Notes: generated by a model from the letters alone, not told the origin. Shown: positions 9,124 through 17,574, counted from the stretch's first letter. The stretch: DNA of 39,108 bases from Salinicola salarius (GCF_003206135.1 NZ_PZJT01000001.1:1-39108); one strand, 5' to 3'. Made by a program: numbers and translations.

Positions 9124-10443
9124 TTACTGCGGCTTGCCGGTCTGCTGCATGATGCGGTCGGTGAAGGTCTGCCCCTGCTGGAGCGCCTCTTCGACGCTGC
9201 TCTGACCGGAAAGCATCGCTGCCATCAGCTGACCGACACGGGTACCGATCGCCTGGAACTGCGGGATGGTGACGAACTGCACGCCGGTATACGGCACTTC
9301 CTGCGCGCTGGGATCGTTCGGGCTGGCGCTCTTGATCGCCGTTTCGACCAGCGGCGCGAACGGTGCTGCCTTGACGTACTCGTCGCTGGCGTAGGTGGAT
9401 TGGCGCGTTCCCGGCGGCACCGCCAGCCAGCCCTTGTCATCCGCGACGGCCTGGATGTAGTCCTTGGAGGTCGCCCAGTCGACGAAGGTCTTCGCCGCTT
9501 CCTGATGCTTGGATGACTGCGGCACGGCCAACGCCCAGGTGAACAGCCAGTTGGAGCCCTTCTCGGTCGTCTCGTACGGCGCCTGAGCAAAACCCACGTT
9601 GTCCGCCACCTGGGACGTCTCCGGATCGCTGAGATAGCTGGCCGCCACGGTGGAGTCGACCCACATGCCGCACTGACCGTTGGCAAACAGCGTCTCGGAC
9701 TCGGTGAAACCGTTGGAGGTCACGCCCGGCGGGCCATAGTTGTTGAGCAGGTCGACGTACGCGTTGGCCGCGTTCTTCCACTCGTCGCTGGTCAGTTGCG
9801 GATTCCAGTCCATGTCGAACCAGCGTCCACCGAAGCTGTTGATCATGGTGCCGAACAGCGCCATGTTCTGCCCCCAGCCCGGCAGGCCGCGCAGACAGAT
9901 GCCGTAGACGCCATCCGAAGGAGAATGGATCTTGGAGGCGAACTCTTCGATCTGGGTCCAGGTCGGCTTGTCCGGCATTTCGATACCGGCCTTCTCGAAC
10001 AGGTCCTTGCGGTAGTAGGTCACCGAGGACTCCGCATAGAACGGCAGCGCGTAGAGCGTGCCATCCACCGACAGCCCCTCTTTCACCGGCTTGAGCAGAT
10101 CATCGACGTCATAGCTGGCAGGCAGGTTTTCCATCGGCGCCAGCCAATCGTTCTGCGCCCAGATCGGGGTCTCGTAGTTGCTGACGGTGACGACGTCGTA
10201 CTGGCCCGCACCGCTGGCGATATCGGTAGTGACCTTCTGGCGGAGTTCGTTTTCCGGCAGCGTCACCCAGTTGACCTTGATGTCCGGGTGCGCCTCGTTG
10301 AACGCCGACATCATGCTCTGCATCGTCACCATGTCGGGATTGTTCACGGTGGCGACGGTGATCTCCGTGCTCTGCGCCATGGCGGCGGAGCAGGCACCCA
10401 GGCCCGCGATACCGATGCCTGAAACAAACAGGGCAAGTCTCAT
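9124..10443 (-). CDS. mtlE: Polyol ABC transporter, periplasmic binding protein
   Basis: A 439-residue family 1 extracellular solute-binding protein of the sorbitol/mannitol (SmoE/MtlE) kind. It starts with a signal peptide (hydrophobic residues 2-20) and a likely signal peptidase I cut after AMA near residue 23. The mature part begins with the usual strand TEITVATVNNPDMVTMQ and contains the QYDVVTVSNYETP and YALPFYAESSVTYYRKDLF segments of polyol binders. A Cys at 18 (LGAC) might allow a lipoprotein instead. The ATG has GAGAGGAATT upstream. It is the first gene of the operon, facing the LacI-family regulator across 475 bases, and should be the most expressed product. Confidence 0.9.
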   Translation of the reverse strand: MRLALFVSGIGIAGLGACSAAMAQSTEITVATVNNPDMVTMQSMMSAFNEAHPDIKVNWVTLPENELRQKVTTDIASGAGQYDVVTVSNYETPIWAQNDWLAPMENLPASYDVDDLLKPVKEGLSVDGTLYALPFYAESSVTYYRKDLFEKAGIEMPDKPTWTQIEEFASKIHSPSDGVYGICLRGLPGWGQNMALFGTMINSFGGRWFDMDWNPQLTSDEWKNAANAYVDLLNNYGPPGVTSNGFTESETLFANGQCGMWVDSTVAASYLSDPETSQVADNVGFAQAPYETTEKGSNWLFTWALAVPQSSKHQEAAKTFVDWATSKDYIQAVADDKGWLAVPPGTRQSTYASDEYVKAAPFAPLVETAIKSASPNDPSAQEVPYTGVQFVTIPQFQAIGTRVGQLMAAMLSGQSSVEEALQQGQTFTDRIMQQTGKPQ

Positions 10444-10918
10444 CTGGAATTCCTCTCGTAGCGCTCGTTATTGCTATGTTGTCGACGGCTATCGTTTTCG
10501 ACTGCTGTCACGCCGAGTATCGGACGATCCCGCGGATACGATCGGACCTGATCTGTCCAGGCTGGCGTTAGTTGACGAAGATCGACCGTGCGTTTTTATT
10601 GATGCATGTTCAACGCCATGACATCAGCATCAAATCATAGCGTTAACACTGATTGACGCAAGTCATTTCATTTATACTAAAACCTTGATAATCAACTGCT
10701 TAAACCACATTAGACCAATGTTTAATGTCTCGACTAGACTTAAGTAGTACGGAAAAATCAGCTCTACAGTACGATTTCCATGATAGAAAATGACACGAAA
10801 TGATATTGGATGATCATGGCGTATCAGCGGCTGGGCTGCTGACGCCTCAGCGCACGAAAGCCAGAGTCATCGCCTGGATTTCATGAAATCACGGGGTGTT
10901 ATCAGGGAGATGAGGTCA
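10444..10918. promoter_or_regulatory. Divergent control region of the polyol operon and its regulator
   Basis: No gene is seen here. The stretch 10600-10810 is markedly A+T-rich compared with the rest of the window and must hold both the mtlE (minus) and lacI-type (plus) promoters. TTGACG and TATACT occur at about 10654 and 10674 on the plus strand but are only 14 bases apart, so I do not call a sigma-70 promoter from them. Several imperfect inverted repeats lie here, for example TTAAAC...GTTTAA near 10700-10730. Confidence 0.6.
10639..10650. promoter_or_regulatory. Near-palindromic site, possible LacI-family operator
   Basis: AGCGTTAACACT reads as a palindrome at 10 of 12 positions and sits in the A+T-rich divergent promoter region. 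LacI-family proteins bind palindromes of about this size. The assignment is speculative, because no second copy was found. Confidence 0.25.
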
Positions 10919-11908
10919 ATGCCTCGAACCACGCTCGCGGATATTGCCCGCCAGGCCGGGGTCAGCAAGATCACCGTTTCACGCACGTTTTCCTCGCCGG
11001 AAAAGGTTCATGCCGAAACGCGCGATCAGATATTGCGCATCGCTCGCGAGCTCAATTATGTGTCGCCGTCACAGACGACCCAGCGCGAGACCGCTGTCAC
11101 GCGGACACTGGGCGTCGTCAATCCCAACATGAACAACCCCTTCTTCGGTCGAATGACCCGAGAGATCACGCTGGCGGCGAGAGCCCGTGGCTACACCGTG
11201 CTGGTCTTCGACTCCTATGAATCGGAGACGCTGGAAGCCGAGGCGATCGGCAAGCTGATCGAGTTCTCCGTCGATGCGGTCATCCTGTCGGTCATCTCGT
11301 CGGACATCGATTACCACCCGGCCTATCTGGATCGCCTCGAGGCGGCGGGAATCCCGGTCGTGCTGGTCGACCGCGAGCTCAAGGCGGCCCACTACGGCGG
11401 GGTCTACATCGACAACCTCGACTGCGGCTATCAGGCGGGCCGCTACTGTCTCGAGCAGGGTCTGGAAAAACTGCTTGCCGTATCGGGGCCGGCCGACTCG
11501 ATGGTCTCGATCGGCCGCATGTCGGGTCTGCGGGAAGCAATCGGCAGCCGCCGGATCTCGCTCGACGTGGTGTACAGCGATTTCAGCTTCGAGCCCGCCT
11601 ATCAGGCGCTGCGGGAGTATCTGCAGGAGCATCCGTGGCCGGAAGGAATCATCGGCGCCAACAACCAGATCACCATGGCGGTACTGAAACTCTGCCATGA
11701 GCAAGGGGTCGTACCGCAGCGGGACGTACAGCTGTTCAGCATCGATGACATCGAGCACAGCGACGTGTTCGGGCTGCATATCCCCTGCATTCATCACAAT
11801 CTGCCGGAAATCGCGCAGCAGGCGCTGCAACTGGCACTGGCGGCGATTCAGTCACCGGAACAGCGCGGCTTCCGCACCGTGGTCCGTGGCCAGCTTCGCA
11901 CCTGGTGA
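10919..11908 (+). CDS. LacI-family transcriptional regulator of the polyol operon
   Basis: A 329-residue repressor-type protein. The N-terminal helix-turn-helix and hinge are clear: TLADIARQAGVSKITVSRTF (4-23), then the helix leading to ARELNYVS. A periplasmic-binding-protein-like sensor domain follows (LGVVNPNMNNPFFGRM near 63 onward). The ATG at 10919 is preceded by GGGAG and GAGG; earlier in-frame starts lack family sequence. It is divergent from mtlE, so it most likely senses a polyol or a derived sugar phosphate and represses the mtl genes. In Pseudomonas the equivalent regulator MtlR is of the AraC family, so this is a different type of control. Confidence 0.88.
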   Translation: MPRTTLADIARQAGVSKITVSRTFSSPEKVHAETRDQILRIARELNYVSPSQTTQRETAVTRTLGVVNPNMNNPFFGRMTREITLAARARGYTVLVFDSYESETLEAEAIGKLIEFSVDAVILSVISSDIDYHPAYLDRLEAAGIPVVLVDRELKAAHYGGVYIDNLDCGYQAGRYCLEQGLEKLLAVSGPADSMVSIGRMSGLREAIGSRRISLDVVYSDFSFEPAYQALREYLQEHPWPEGIIGANNQITMAVLKLCHEQGVVPQRDVQLFSIDDIEHSDVFGLHIPCIHHNLPEIAQQALQLALAAIQSPEQRGFRTVVRGQLRTW

Positions 11909-11921
11909 TTCCGGGAGAGAC

Positions 11922-11981
11922 GCAGCCGAATCACGGCATCGCGGCGGGCGAACATCGCGTGATCGGCGATCAGTCGGCTGC
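11922..11981. terminator. Possible shared terminator hairpin between convergent genes
   Basis: An outer perfect 8-bp stem (GCAGCCGA 11922-11929 / TCGGCTGC 11974-11981) and an inner 6-bp stem (ATCACG 11930-11935 / CGTGAT 11958-11963) lie between the convergent regulator and sensor-kinase genes, running slightly into the kinase C-terminal codons. There is no U-tract, so confidence is low. Confidence 0.35.
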
Positions 11982-13451
11982 CGGCGGCTGGCTGGCCGTG
12001 TCGCCGATCCGCGCGGAAACCGGCGACGCCGGCAGCCAGACATCCGCCGCCAGCCCGCCCAGGGCGGCACGTTCCAGGCGCAGCGTGCCGCCATAGAGCA
12101 TCATCAGGTCTTCGACGATCGCCAGCCCCAGCCCTGAACCCCCGGAGCCGGAACCAGAACCGCGGACATCCAGCCTGACGCCCCGGGCCAGGGCGGCTTC
12201 CCCCTGAGCGCGGGTCATTCCCGGGCCATCGTCCTCGATCCGCAGGCGCACGCCCTGCGATACCCGGGAAACCCTGAACGAAACCCGGCTGTCCGCCCAG
12301 CGCAACGCGTTTTCCAGCAGGTTCCCGGTGAGCTCCTGAATGTCCTGCGGGTCGATGCGCGCCGCCGCGTCCGGATCGATGTCGGTATCGAACTGTATGC
12401 CGCGCCGCTCGGCCAGCCTGGCCAGCCCCTTGACGACCGGCGCGATCGCGTCACCGATCGAGACACGCCCCGAGAACGCCACCCCGCCGGCTGCCGACGC
12501 GCGGGCCAGATGATGACGCACTGCATCGTCGATCCGGGCCAGTTCGGTATTGATGGGCTGGCGCTGGGCCTCGGGAAAACGTTCCGAGAGCGTCTTGAGC
12601 ACGCTGACCGGCGTCTTCAGCGCATGCGCCAGGTTGCCGGCCGCCGCGCGCCCGCGCTCGATCAGGCGACGGTCGCGTTCGAGCACGCCGTTCATGGCCA
12701 GCGCCAGCTCCTTCAGTTCCACCGGCAGTTGCGTGTCCAGGCGCTCGATATCCCCTTCTTCCACAGCCCGCAGGTTGGCAGACATCCGCCGCAGTGGCGC
12801 GAGCCCCCAGCGCATCTGCAACGCCAACCCGGCCAGCAGCAGCACGCCGAACGTGGCCAGCGACACGATCAGCAGGCGCTCGAAGCGCTCGACTTCATGG
12901 TTGAGTTCCGCGGTCGACCCGGCCAGCGCCACGTGGATCGCATCCTGGCGCCCCGGCAAGTGCAGGTCACGTTCGATCATGCGCAGATCGTCATCGCGCG
13001 GGCCTTCGACCTCGTAGACGGCCAGGCCACTGTGATGCTCGGGAATCGGCAGGCGCTGGTCCCACAGCGAACGCGACGTCAGGGTGAGATCGCTACCGTC
13101 GCTCACCTGCCAGTACCAGCCGGAATAGACGCGGTCGAAGCGAGCGTCGCCCAGCGAACGGTTCAGCTGCAGGCGCTGGCCGATACTGTCGACCTGGATG
13201 CCGGCCAACAGCGCATTGAGCAGCGACTCGAGACGGGTATCGAAAGAGGCCGTCGCGGACTGCCGGAAGTTGTAGCTCAACCCGACGCCGGCCAGCGGAA
13301 GCAGCACGATGACCAGCAGCAGCGAGGCCACCAGCAGGCGCGCACCCAACGGCGCCAGCCGCAGCCGTTCTCCCCAGCGCGATACCCAGCGAGGTTGCCA
13401 GTGTCTCGGGACGCCTTTCGGACCTCGGCCTTGCGAGTTCTGGCCTTTCAC
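11970..13451 (-). CDS. Sensor histidine kinase, PhoQ-like
   Basis: A 493-residue membrane sensor kinase. Order: membrane segment near 37-58, a periplasmic sensor of about 125 residues, a second membrane segment near 185-205, a HAMP-like linker, the H-box with phospho-accepting His in NLAHALKTP, the N-box ELTGNLLENALRWA, the G1 box IEDDGPGM and the G2 box SGLGLAIV. The HALKTP form is typical of PhoQ-like kinases. I start at a GTG whose last two bases overlap the TGA of the response regulator gene (GTGA); the open frame reads back through the regulator gene but carries no domain there. It phosphorylates the adjacent regulator. The signal is unknown. Confidence 0.85.
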   Translation of the reverse strand: MKGQNSQGRGPKGVPRHWQPRWVSRWGERLRLAPLGARLLVASLLLVIVLLPLAGVGLSYNFRQSATASFDTRLESLLNALLAGIQVDSIGQRLQLNRSLGDARFDRVYSGWYWQVSDGSDLTLTSRSLWDQRLPIPEHHSGLAVYEVEGPRDDDLRMIERDLHLPGRQDAIHVALAGSTAELNHEVERFERLLIVSLATFGVLLLAGLALQMRWGLAPLRRMSANLRAVEEGDIERLDTQLPVELKELALAMNGVLERDRRLIERGRAAAGNLAHALKTPVSVLKTLSERFPEAQRQPINTELARIDDAVRHHLARASAAGGVAFSGRVSIGDAIAPVVKGLARLAERRGIQFDTDIDPDAAARIDPQDIQELTGNLLENALRWADSRVSFRVSRVSQGVRLRIEDDGPGMTRAQGEAALARGVRLDVRGSGSGSGGSGLGLAIVEDLMMLYGGTLRLERAALGGLAADVWLPASPVSARIGDTASQPPAAD

Positions 13452-14119
13452 GCCTCGGCCTCGAGATCCACCAGGCGATAGCCCTGCCCCCGAAGCGTCT
13501 CGATCCGGGCACGGCCAAACTTGCGCCGCAACCGGCTGATCTGGACATCGATGACATTGGAGTCGGGTTCGTGATCGCGGTTGTAGACGTGCTCGACCAG
13601 TTCGGCGCGGCTGACGATACGCGGCGAGGCATGCATCAGGTACGAAAGCAGACGGGACTCCTGCGCGGTCAACGTGATCGGTCGCCCGGCCAGCGAGACA
13701 CTGCCCGAATGGGTATCCAGGGTCAGCTCCCCGATCCGGATCACCGGATGAGCGTGACCGTGGCTGCGGCGAACCAGCGCTCGCAACCGGAACAGCACCT
13801 CGGCGGTCTCGAACGGTTTGACGACGTAATCGTCGGCGCCGGCGGAGAAGCCGGCCGCCTTGTCGGACCAGCGCTCGCGGGCCGTCAGCACCAGCACCGG
13901 CAGATCGATCGCATCCTCGCGCCACTGGGAGAGCCAGCGCGTCCCATCACCGTCGGGCAGCCCGAGATCGAGGATGACCGCATCGTAGCGCTCGGTTCGT
14001 ACCAGGAAGTCAGCCTCCTGCCCGGTGGTCGTCGATTCGATCAGCAGGCCGGCCTCGGCCAGCGCCGCTGCCAACGCCTCGGCCAGTGCCGCATCATCCT
14101 CGACCAGCAGTACCTTCAT
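13448..14119 (-). CDS. OmpR/PhoP-family response regulator
   Basis: A 223-residue two-domain regulator. The receiver domain has the acidic pair at Asp8/Asp9, the phospho-acceptor Asp51 in AVILDLGLPDGDG, the conserved Thr in LVLTAR and the Lys in VVKPFE. The C-terminal winged helix carries LTAQESRLLSYLM, SNVIDVQISRLRRK and ETLRGQGYRLV. It overlaps the kinase start and follows the PepSY gene by 103 bases. PepSY genes are common partners of PhoP/PhoQ-like systems and may be both regulated and regulating. Target genes cannot be read from the sequence. Confidence 0.92.
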   Translation of the reverse strand: MKVLLVEDDAALAEALAAALAEAGLLIESTTTGQEADFLVRTERYDAVILDLGLPDGDGTRWLSQWREDAIDLPVLVLTARERWSDKAAGFSAGADDYVVKPFETAEVLFRLRALVRRSHGHAHPVIRIGELTLDTHSGSVSLAGRPITLTAQESRLLSYLMHASPRIVSRAELVEHVYNRDHEPDSNVIDVQISRLRRKFGRARIETLRGQGYRLVDLEAEA

Positions 14120-14222
14120 TACCGACTCCCTGATTCAAGACTCATCTTTCACTGCAACGATCGCCCCTGGCGGAGTTCGTCCATGTCAAAAAGCGGCTCC
14201 GGCCGCCAGTATCGACGACAGG

Positions 14223-14561
14223 CTAGGGCGATTTCTTCATCGCCGCGATATCCACCCCTTCGACACTCAGCAACTCGCCATTGGTGGCGTCGAACTCGAA
14301 TTCGACGACCTGCCCCCGGGGGCCGATCATTTCCACTTCGTACTCGATCCGGTCGCCTTCCTGCTCCAGCTCGACCTCGAGGATCTGCCCCTCGTAGCGG
14401 GCTTCCAGCCAGTCCATGATCTCGCCGATGCCGACCAGATGGCCTTCCTTGACCTCCTTGTGGAGATCCCGCCAATTGTCGCCATCGGCACTCACGGGCA
14501 CCAGTGCACCGCTCATCATCAGCGGCAGGGTCAGCAGCATAAGAAGGTTGCGAAATTTCAT
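14223..14561 (-). CDS. Secreted PepSY-domain protein
   Basis: A 112-residue protein with a cleavable signal peptide (hydrophobic 5-20, likely cut after VSA near residue 25) and one PepSY domain: a helix WRDLHKEVKEGHLVGIGEIMD, then strands ILEVELEQE, EYEVEMIG and VVEFEFDATNGELL. PepSY domains act in the cell envelope, often as inhibitors of peptidases or as sensory modulators. The ATG at 14561 starts the signal peptide; an upstream in-frame start would only add unrelated residues. It is read in the same direction as the response regulator and kinase genes and probably heads that operon. Confidence 0.82.
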   Translation of the reverse strand: MKFRNLLMLLTLPLMMSGALVPVSADGDNWRDLHKEVKEGHLVGIGEIMDWLEARYEGQILEVELEQEGDRIEYEVEMIGPRGQVVEFEFDATNGELLSVEGVDIAAMKKSP

Positions 14562-14779
14562 GTCACCAGTGTGCCGTAATAGCCATGAATCCGACATGAA
14601 TACGTCAGCCCGTGGCACGCCATCGGCCGCCGGGCGTATCGCGGCGGTAGATGATGAACCCCGGATGAATATCTCTTTCAGTTCGCGTCAAGGTCCCCCC
14701 GAGTATAACGAGGGACATCGACAAGGCCGGTCCGTCGCGAAGAACGCGACTACCGATACCCAACTTCAGGAGATCGATC
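14562..14779. promoter_or_regulatory. Divergent promoter region between two PepSY genes
   Basis: This 218-bp spacer separates two divergent genes for secreted PepSY-type proteins. It must carry both promoters. I see no convincing -35/-10 pair of standard spacing and no clear direct repeat of the PhoP-box type. Confidence 0.5.
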
Positions 14780-15238
14780 ATGAAATACCGTCTGTGGATG
14801 TTGCCTGCCGTTGCACTGGGAAGCGGAATCAGCGTCAGCGCCTTGGCCGACGAGACGACGCTATCCTACAGTCAATTGAAGACGCTGCTCGATAAAGCCG
14901 AAAGCCATGGCTTCACCCATTACGAAAAGCTGGATGTGGATCGTGACGACAACCGGCTCGAGGTGGAGGGATGGCGCGACGACGGCTGGGAACTGGACGT
15001 CTCGATGGCGCTGGACGACGGTGCCTTGATGCGGGAAAGTCAGCGCCAGTCGAATATCCCGGACTGGAGCCTGACGGCCGAAGAGTTGCAGAACGCGTTG
15101 GCACAGGCCCAGAATCGCGGCATGCAACATTTCGCGGAACTCGAAGTCGACAGTGATGGTCGCATCGAGATAGAAGGCTACAACGCGCAGCAGAACGAAC
15201 TCGATCTCGACCTGCATCGGGACGAGTTGAACAGATGA
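14780..15238 (+). CDS. Secreted protein with two PepSY-like repeats
   Basis: A 152-residue protein with a signal peptide (likely cut after ALA near residue 23) and two similar halves. Each half has a helix then acidic strands: LSYSQLKTLLDKAESHGFTH...LEVEGW and LTAEELQNALAQAQNRGMQH...IEIEGY. This is the PepSY pattern seen twice. The mature part is very acidic, as expected for an exported protein of a halophile. CAGGAGA precedes the ATG. Divergent from the PepSY/two-component unit, it may be a target or modulator of that system (inference). Confidence 0.78.
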   Translation: MKYRLWMLPAVALGSGISVSALADETTLSYSQLKTLLDKAESHGFTHYEKLDVDRDDNRLEVEGWRDDGWELDVSMALDDGALMRESQRQSNIPDWSLTAEELQNALAQAQNRGMQHFAELEVDSDGRIEIEGYNAQQNELDLDLHRDELNR

Positions 15239-15257
15239 TCACAACGCTGCCGCCCTC

Positions 15258-15399
15258 AGAGGGTGTTGACAAAAGGGCTGCACTCGACAATCCAGCGTTA
15301 AAATCGGCCTCAAATACTCATTTACTCCATGTAAACTCCGTGTTTTCGGCCAATTTTGCCTTGTCTTGCCTTCGTTCGCCTGTTTTGTAAACACCCTCT
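15258..15399. mobile_element. 142-bp element with 17-bp terminal inverted repeats
   Basis: The left end 15258-15274 and right end 15383-15399 are inverted repeats matching at 16 of 17 positions (AGAGGGTGTTGACAAAA against its complement with T for G). Inside is a small TTTAC...GTAAA hairpin (around 15320-15335). There is no coding capacity. The size and termini fit a MITE-like or other dispersed non-autonomous element. I have an impression that similar stretches are common between genes in marine gammaproteobacteria, but this is memory and needs a search. Confidence 0.55.
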
Positions 15400-15420
15400 C
15401 AGCAATCGAGGAGAAAGTGG

Positions 15421-15780
15421 ATGACCGATAACCGCCACGATACCGGCAACGCGGCCTGGCGTGCCGCGCAGCAATGGCGCGAGCGCGTTCAGCAGACTCG
15501 TCCCAGTCAGGGTGCCGGAGGCCTGCGCCTGTTGTTCACCTGGCTGCTCTTCGGCGTCATGCTGATCGTCGGCACCCTGCTCGGCCTGTTTTTCCTGATC
15601 GTCGGCTGGGCGATGCTGCCGTTTCTCCGCCATCGCATGAAAAAGCGCGCCGAACAGTTCCGCGCCTCTCGAGCGCAGTATGCCGGCGGCAGCGCCGATC
15701 CCGACGGCGGCAACCACTCGGCAGGGCGTTCCCAGCAAGTGCTCGATGGCGAATACGAGGTGCGCTCGAAAGACTCCTGA
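15421..15780 (+). CDS. Small membrane protein of unknown function
   Basis: A 119-residue protein I cannot name. It has a hydrophilic N-terminus, one long or two short membrane segments between about 36 and 68 (LRLLFTWLLFGVMLIVGTLL, then a further hydrophobic run), a basic cytoplasmic-type stretch FLRHRMKKRAEQF, and a polar Gly/Ser-rich tail. GAGGAGAAAG gives a strong ribosome site. It starts 21 bases after the 142-bp repeat element and is followed by 328 non-coding bases, so it is probably monocistronic. Confidence 0.7.
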   Translation: MTDNRHDTGNAAWRAAQQWRERVQQTRPSQGAGGLRLLFTWLLFGVMLIVGTLLGLFFLIVGWAMLPFLRHRMKKRAEQFRASRAQYAGGSADPDGGNHSAGRSQQVLDGEYEVRSKDS

Positions 15781-16108
15781 ACACGCTACCGGCATCGCTT
15801 CCCTGCATCGATTCCCCGCGTCGGGGCTTGATCGTGCACGCTTTGATCGCGCGCTTTTCGATCACGCTCTCTTGCTTGCGCTCGACGCGCTCCGCCTTGC
15901 GCTCGACGCGCTCCGCTTCCCCTCGAACGCCTTCAGCGCCGCGCCTCGAGCGTGGCGCCTCATCGAGTCGGTCCCCGTCTCCACGTGCGCCGATCGGACG
16001 TACGCGGTAGAGTCATATTCGACGTTGGTCGAACTCTCCCCTCACGCCAACGTACGCTCTGCTCAAACGGTATCGACAATAACAAGTTGAGACGGGATGC
16101 GGTGACTC
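15781..16108. other. Intergenic region before nasR
   Basis: No gene is seen. It contains an exact tandem 21-bp duplication and presumably the nasR promoter. No sigma-54-like GG-N10-GC element followed by hexaloop hairpins was found here, unlike upstream of the nas target genes. Confidence 0.55.
15875..15916. repeat. Exact 2 x 21-bp tandem repeat
   Basis: Bases 15875-15895 and 15896-15916 are identical adjacent 21-mers in the spacer between the small membrane protein gene and nasR. It looks like a replication-slippage product; no function is seen. Confidence 0.85.
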
Positions 16109-17404
16109 ATGAATGCGACCGAACGGCTGCTGCGCGCAGCCAAATTATCGGAAATCGAGCAACTGTCCGGATTGGCGGAAACCGCTGCGGTGGTCGGCGA
16201 TATCTGCCGTTTCGTCCACGCCCTGCAGCGGGAGCGTGGCGCCTCCACGATCTATCTCGGTTCCGCTGGCCGGCGTTTCACGCACCAGCGCCGGCAGCGC
16301 ATCGCCGATAGCCAGTTGGCGGAAGCGACATTGCGCCAGCGCCTGGACGAGTGGGCTTCCTTCGACGACGCCAACCGCACGTCACGCCATCTCGCCAACG
16401 CACGCCTGCTGACCCGTATCGCGGCGGTGTGGCACGGCTTCGACTCGCTTCCGCCGATTCGCGACGACATCGAGGCGCAGCGCCTCACCGCTGACGATGC
16501 GGTGCGCCTGTTCAATCGGTTGATCAGCAACCTGTTGTCGGTCATCTTCGAGGCGGCGGATACCGCCAGCGACACCGAGATCACCCGCGTGCTGGTATGT
16601 CTGTTTCATTTCATCCAGGGCAAGGAGCTCGCCGGACAGGAACGGGCCTGTGGCGCCTTCGGCTTCACGCTCGGCGTGTTCGACGATGCGCACCGCCAGA
16701 CGTTGCAGCAGTTGATAGATGCCCAACATCGCTGCTTCGAAACCTTCGGCGAATTCGCCAGCACCGAGCTGCTCTCGCACTGGCAGCAAGAGCTCGACCA
16801 GCCGATCCATCTGGCCATCGCTCAACTGCGCGATCTGGCCATCCAGGCCACCCCGCTGCCGAACGATCTCAATGATCCCGGGGAACAGTGGTACGCCATC
16901 ATGACCCAGCGGATCGATGCCATGAAAGACATCGAGGATCGCCTGGTCGAGGAGTTGCAGCGCAGCTGTCGTGACCGGATTCATCAGGCCGAGCGCGAGA
17001 TAGAGAACGGCGTCGGCTTGCGCGAAGCGCTCAATGGCGAGCTCTGGGCGGCACCGGTGAACCTGCTGCTGGAAGTGCCGGACGCAGAGCCGGCCTCGAG
17101 CCTGGGAGCTTTGACGGCCAGCACCATGGAGTCACGCTTCAGCCGTTCGCTGGTCGGCCTGGTGCAGACGCAACACGCAAGATTGCAGCAGATCAGCGAC
17201 GAACTCGAGAGCACGCGCAAGACGCTGCGCGATCGCAAGCAGATCGACCGCGCCAAGGGGCTTTTGATGACCCATCAGCGCCTCTCCGAGGAAGAGGCCT
17301 ACCGCCTGATGCGCAAGACCGCCATGGACCAGAGCAAGCCGTTGATCGAAGTGGCCCGAAACGTGATCGACCTCGTCGACATGCTGTCTCGAGAGCGTTC
17401 CTGA
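16109..17404 (+). CDS. nasR: Nitrate/nitrite-responsive antiterminator NasR (NIT-ANTAR)
   Basis: A 431-residue protein with an N-terminal NIT nitrate/nitrite sensor domain and a C-terminal ANTAR RNA-binding domain, the architecture of Klebsiella NasR. NIT hallmarks are HALQRERGASTIYL (Arg41/Arg43 region) and GKELAGQERACGAFGF near 171-187. The ANTAR helices are DRKQIDRAKGLLMTHQRLSE, then EEAYRLMRKTAMDQ and the last helix. When nitrate binds, such proteins prevent termination in nas leader RNA by binding paired hexanucleotide-loop hairpins. Matching leaders are seen upstream of narK, nasA and nasC. The ribosome site is modest (GGTGA). It is immediately upstream of the narK leader on the same strand. 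Confidence 0.92.
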   Translation: MNATERLLRAAKLSEIEQLSGLAETAAVVGDICRFVHALQRERGASTIYLGSAGRRFTHQRRQRIADSQLAEATLRQRLDEWASFDDANRTSRHLANARLLTRIAAVWHGFDSLPPIRDDIEAQRLTADDAVRLFNRLISNLLSVIFEAADTASDTEITRVLVCLFHFIQGKELAGQERACGAFGFTLGVFDDAHRQTLQQLIDAQHRCFETFGEFASTELLSHWQQELDQPIHLAIAQLRDLAIQATPLPNDLNDPGEQWYAIMTQRIDAMKDIEDRLVEELQRSCRDRIHQAEREIENGVGLREALNGELWAAPVNLLLEVPDAEPASSLGALTASTMESRFSRSLVGLVQTQHARLQQISDELESTRKTLRDRKQIDRAKGLLMTHQRLSEEEAYRLMRKTAMDQSKPLIEVARNVIDLVDMLSRERS

Positions 17405-17432
17405 GCCCTCATCGTCTTTCCACGCCACCCGC

Positions 17433-17500
17433 TGGTGCACGCCTCCCACATGCTGCACCGTCGGGTCGCGATCCTGCCTGCTGTCATGGCGCATTGGTGC
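17433..17500. promoter_or_regulatory. Cluster of NtrC-like half sites upstream of narK
   Basis: TGGTGCA (17433-17439), TGCACC (17454-17459) and TTGGTGC (17494-17500) are half sites of the NtrC enhancer consensus. They lie roughly 60-125 bp before the sigma-54-like element. No complete palindrome is present, so this is suggestive only. Confidence 0.3.
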
Positions 17501-17556
17501 CTGCCCGCCTTCGACTTCACACCTTATCTACTTGAATCGACGCCTTTTCGAGGATT

Positions 17557-17574
17557 CTGGTACGGCTTCTGCTT
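17557..17574 (+). promoter_or_regulatory. Sigma-54-like promoter of narK
   Basis: CTGGTACGGCTTCTGCTT has GG and GC exactly 10 bases apart, with a TGGTACG -24 box and a CTGCT -12 box. The GC lies 16 bases before hairpin P1, nearly the same spacing as at the nasC-nirB leader (17 bases). Confidence 0.6.

Noticed and set aside
10654..10679. TTGACG...TATACT as a sigma-70 promoter for the LacI-type gene
   Set aside because: The spacer is only 14 bases, against the required 16-18, and the boxes are about 240 bases from the start codon.
13452..13925. N-terminal extension of the sensor kinase frame through the response-regulator gene
   Set aside because: The extra 158 residues are an out-of-frame reading of the regulator gene with no domain. 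The GTG at 13451 overlaps the regulator stop in the usual coupled manner.
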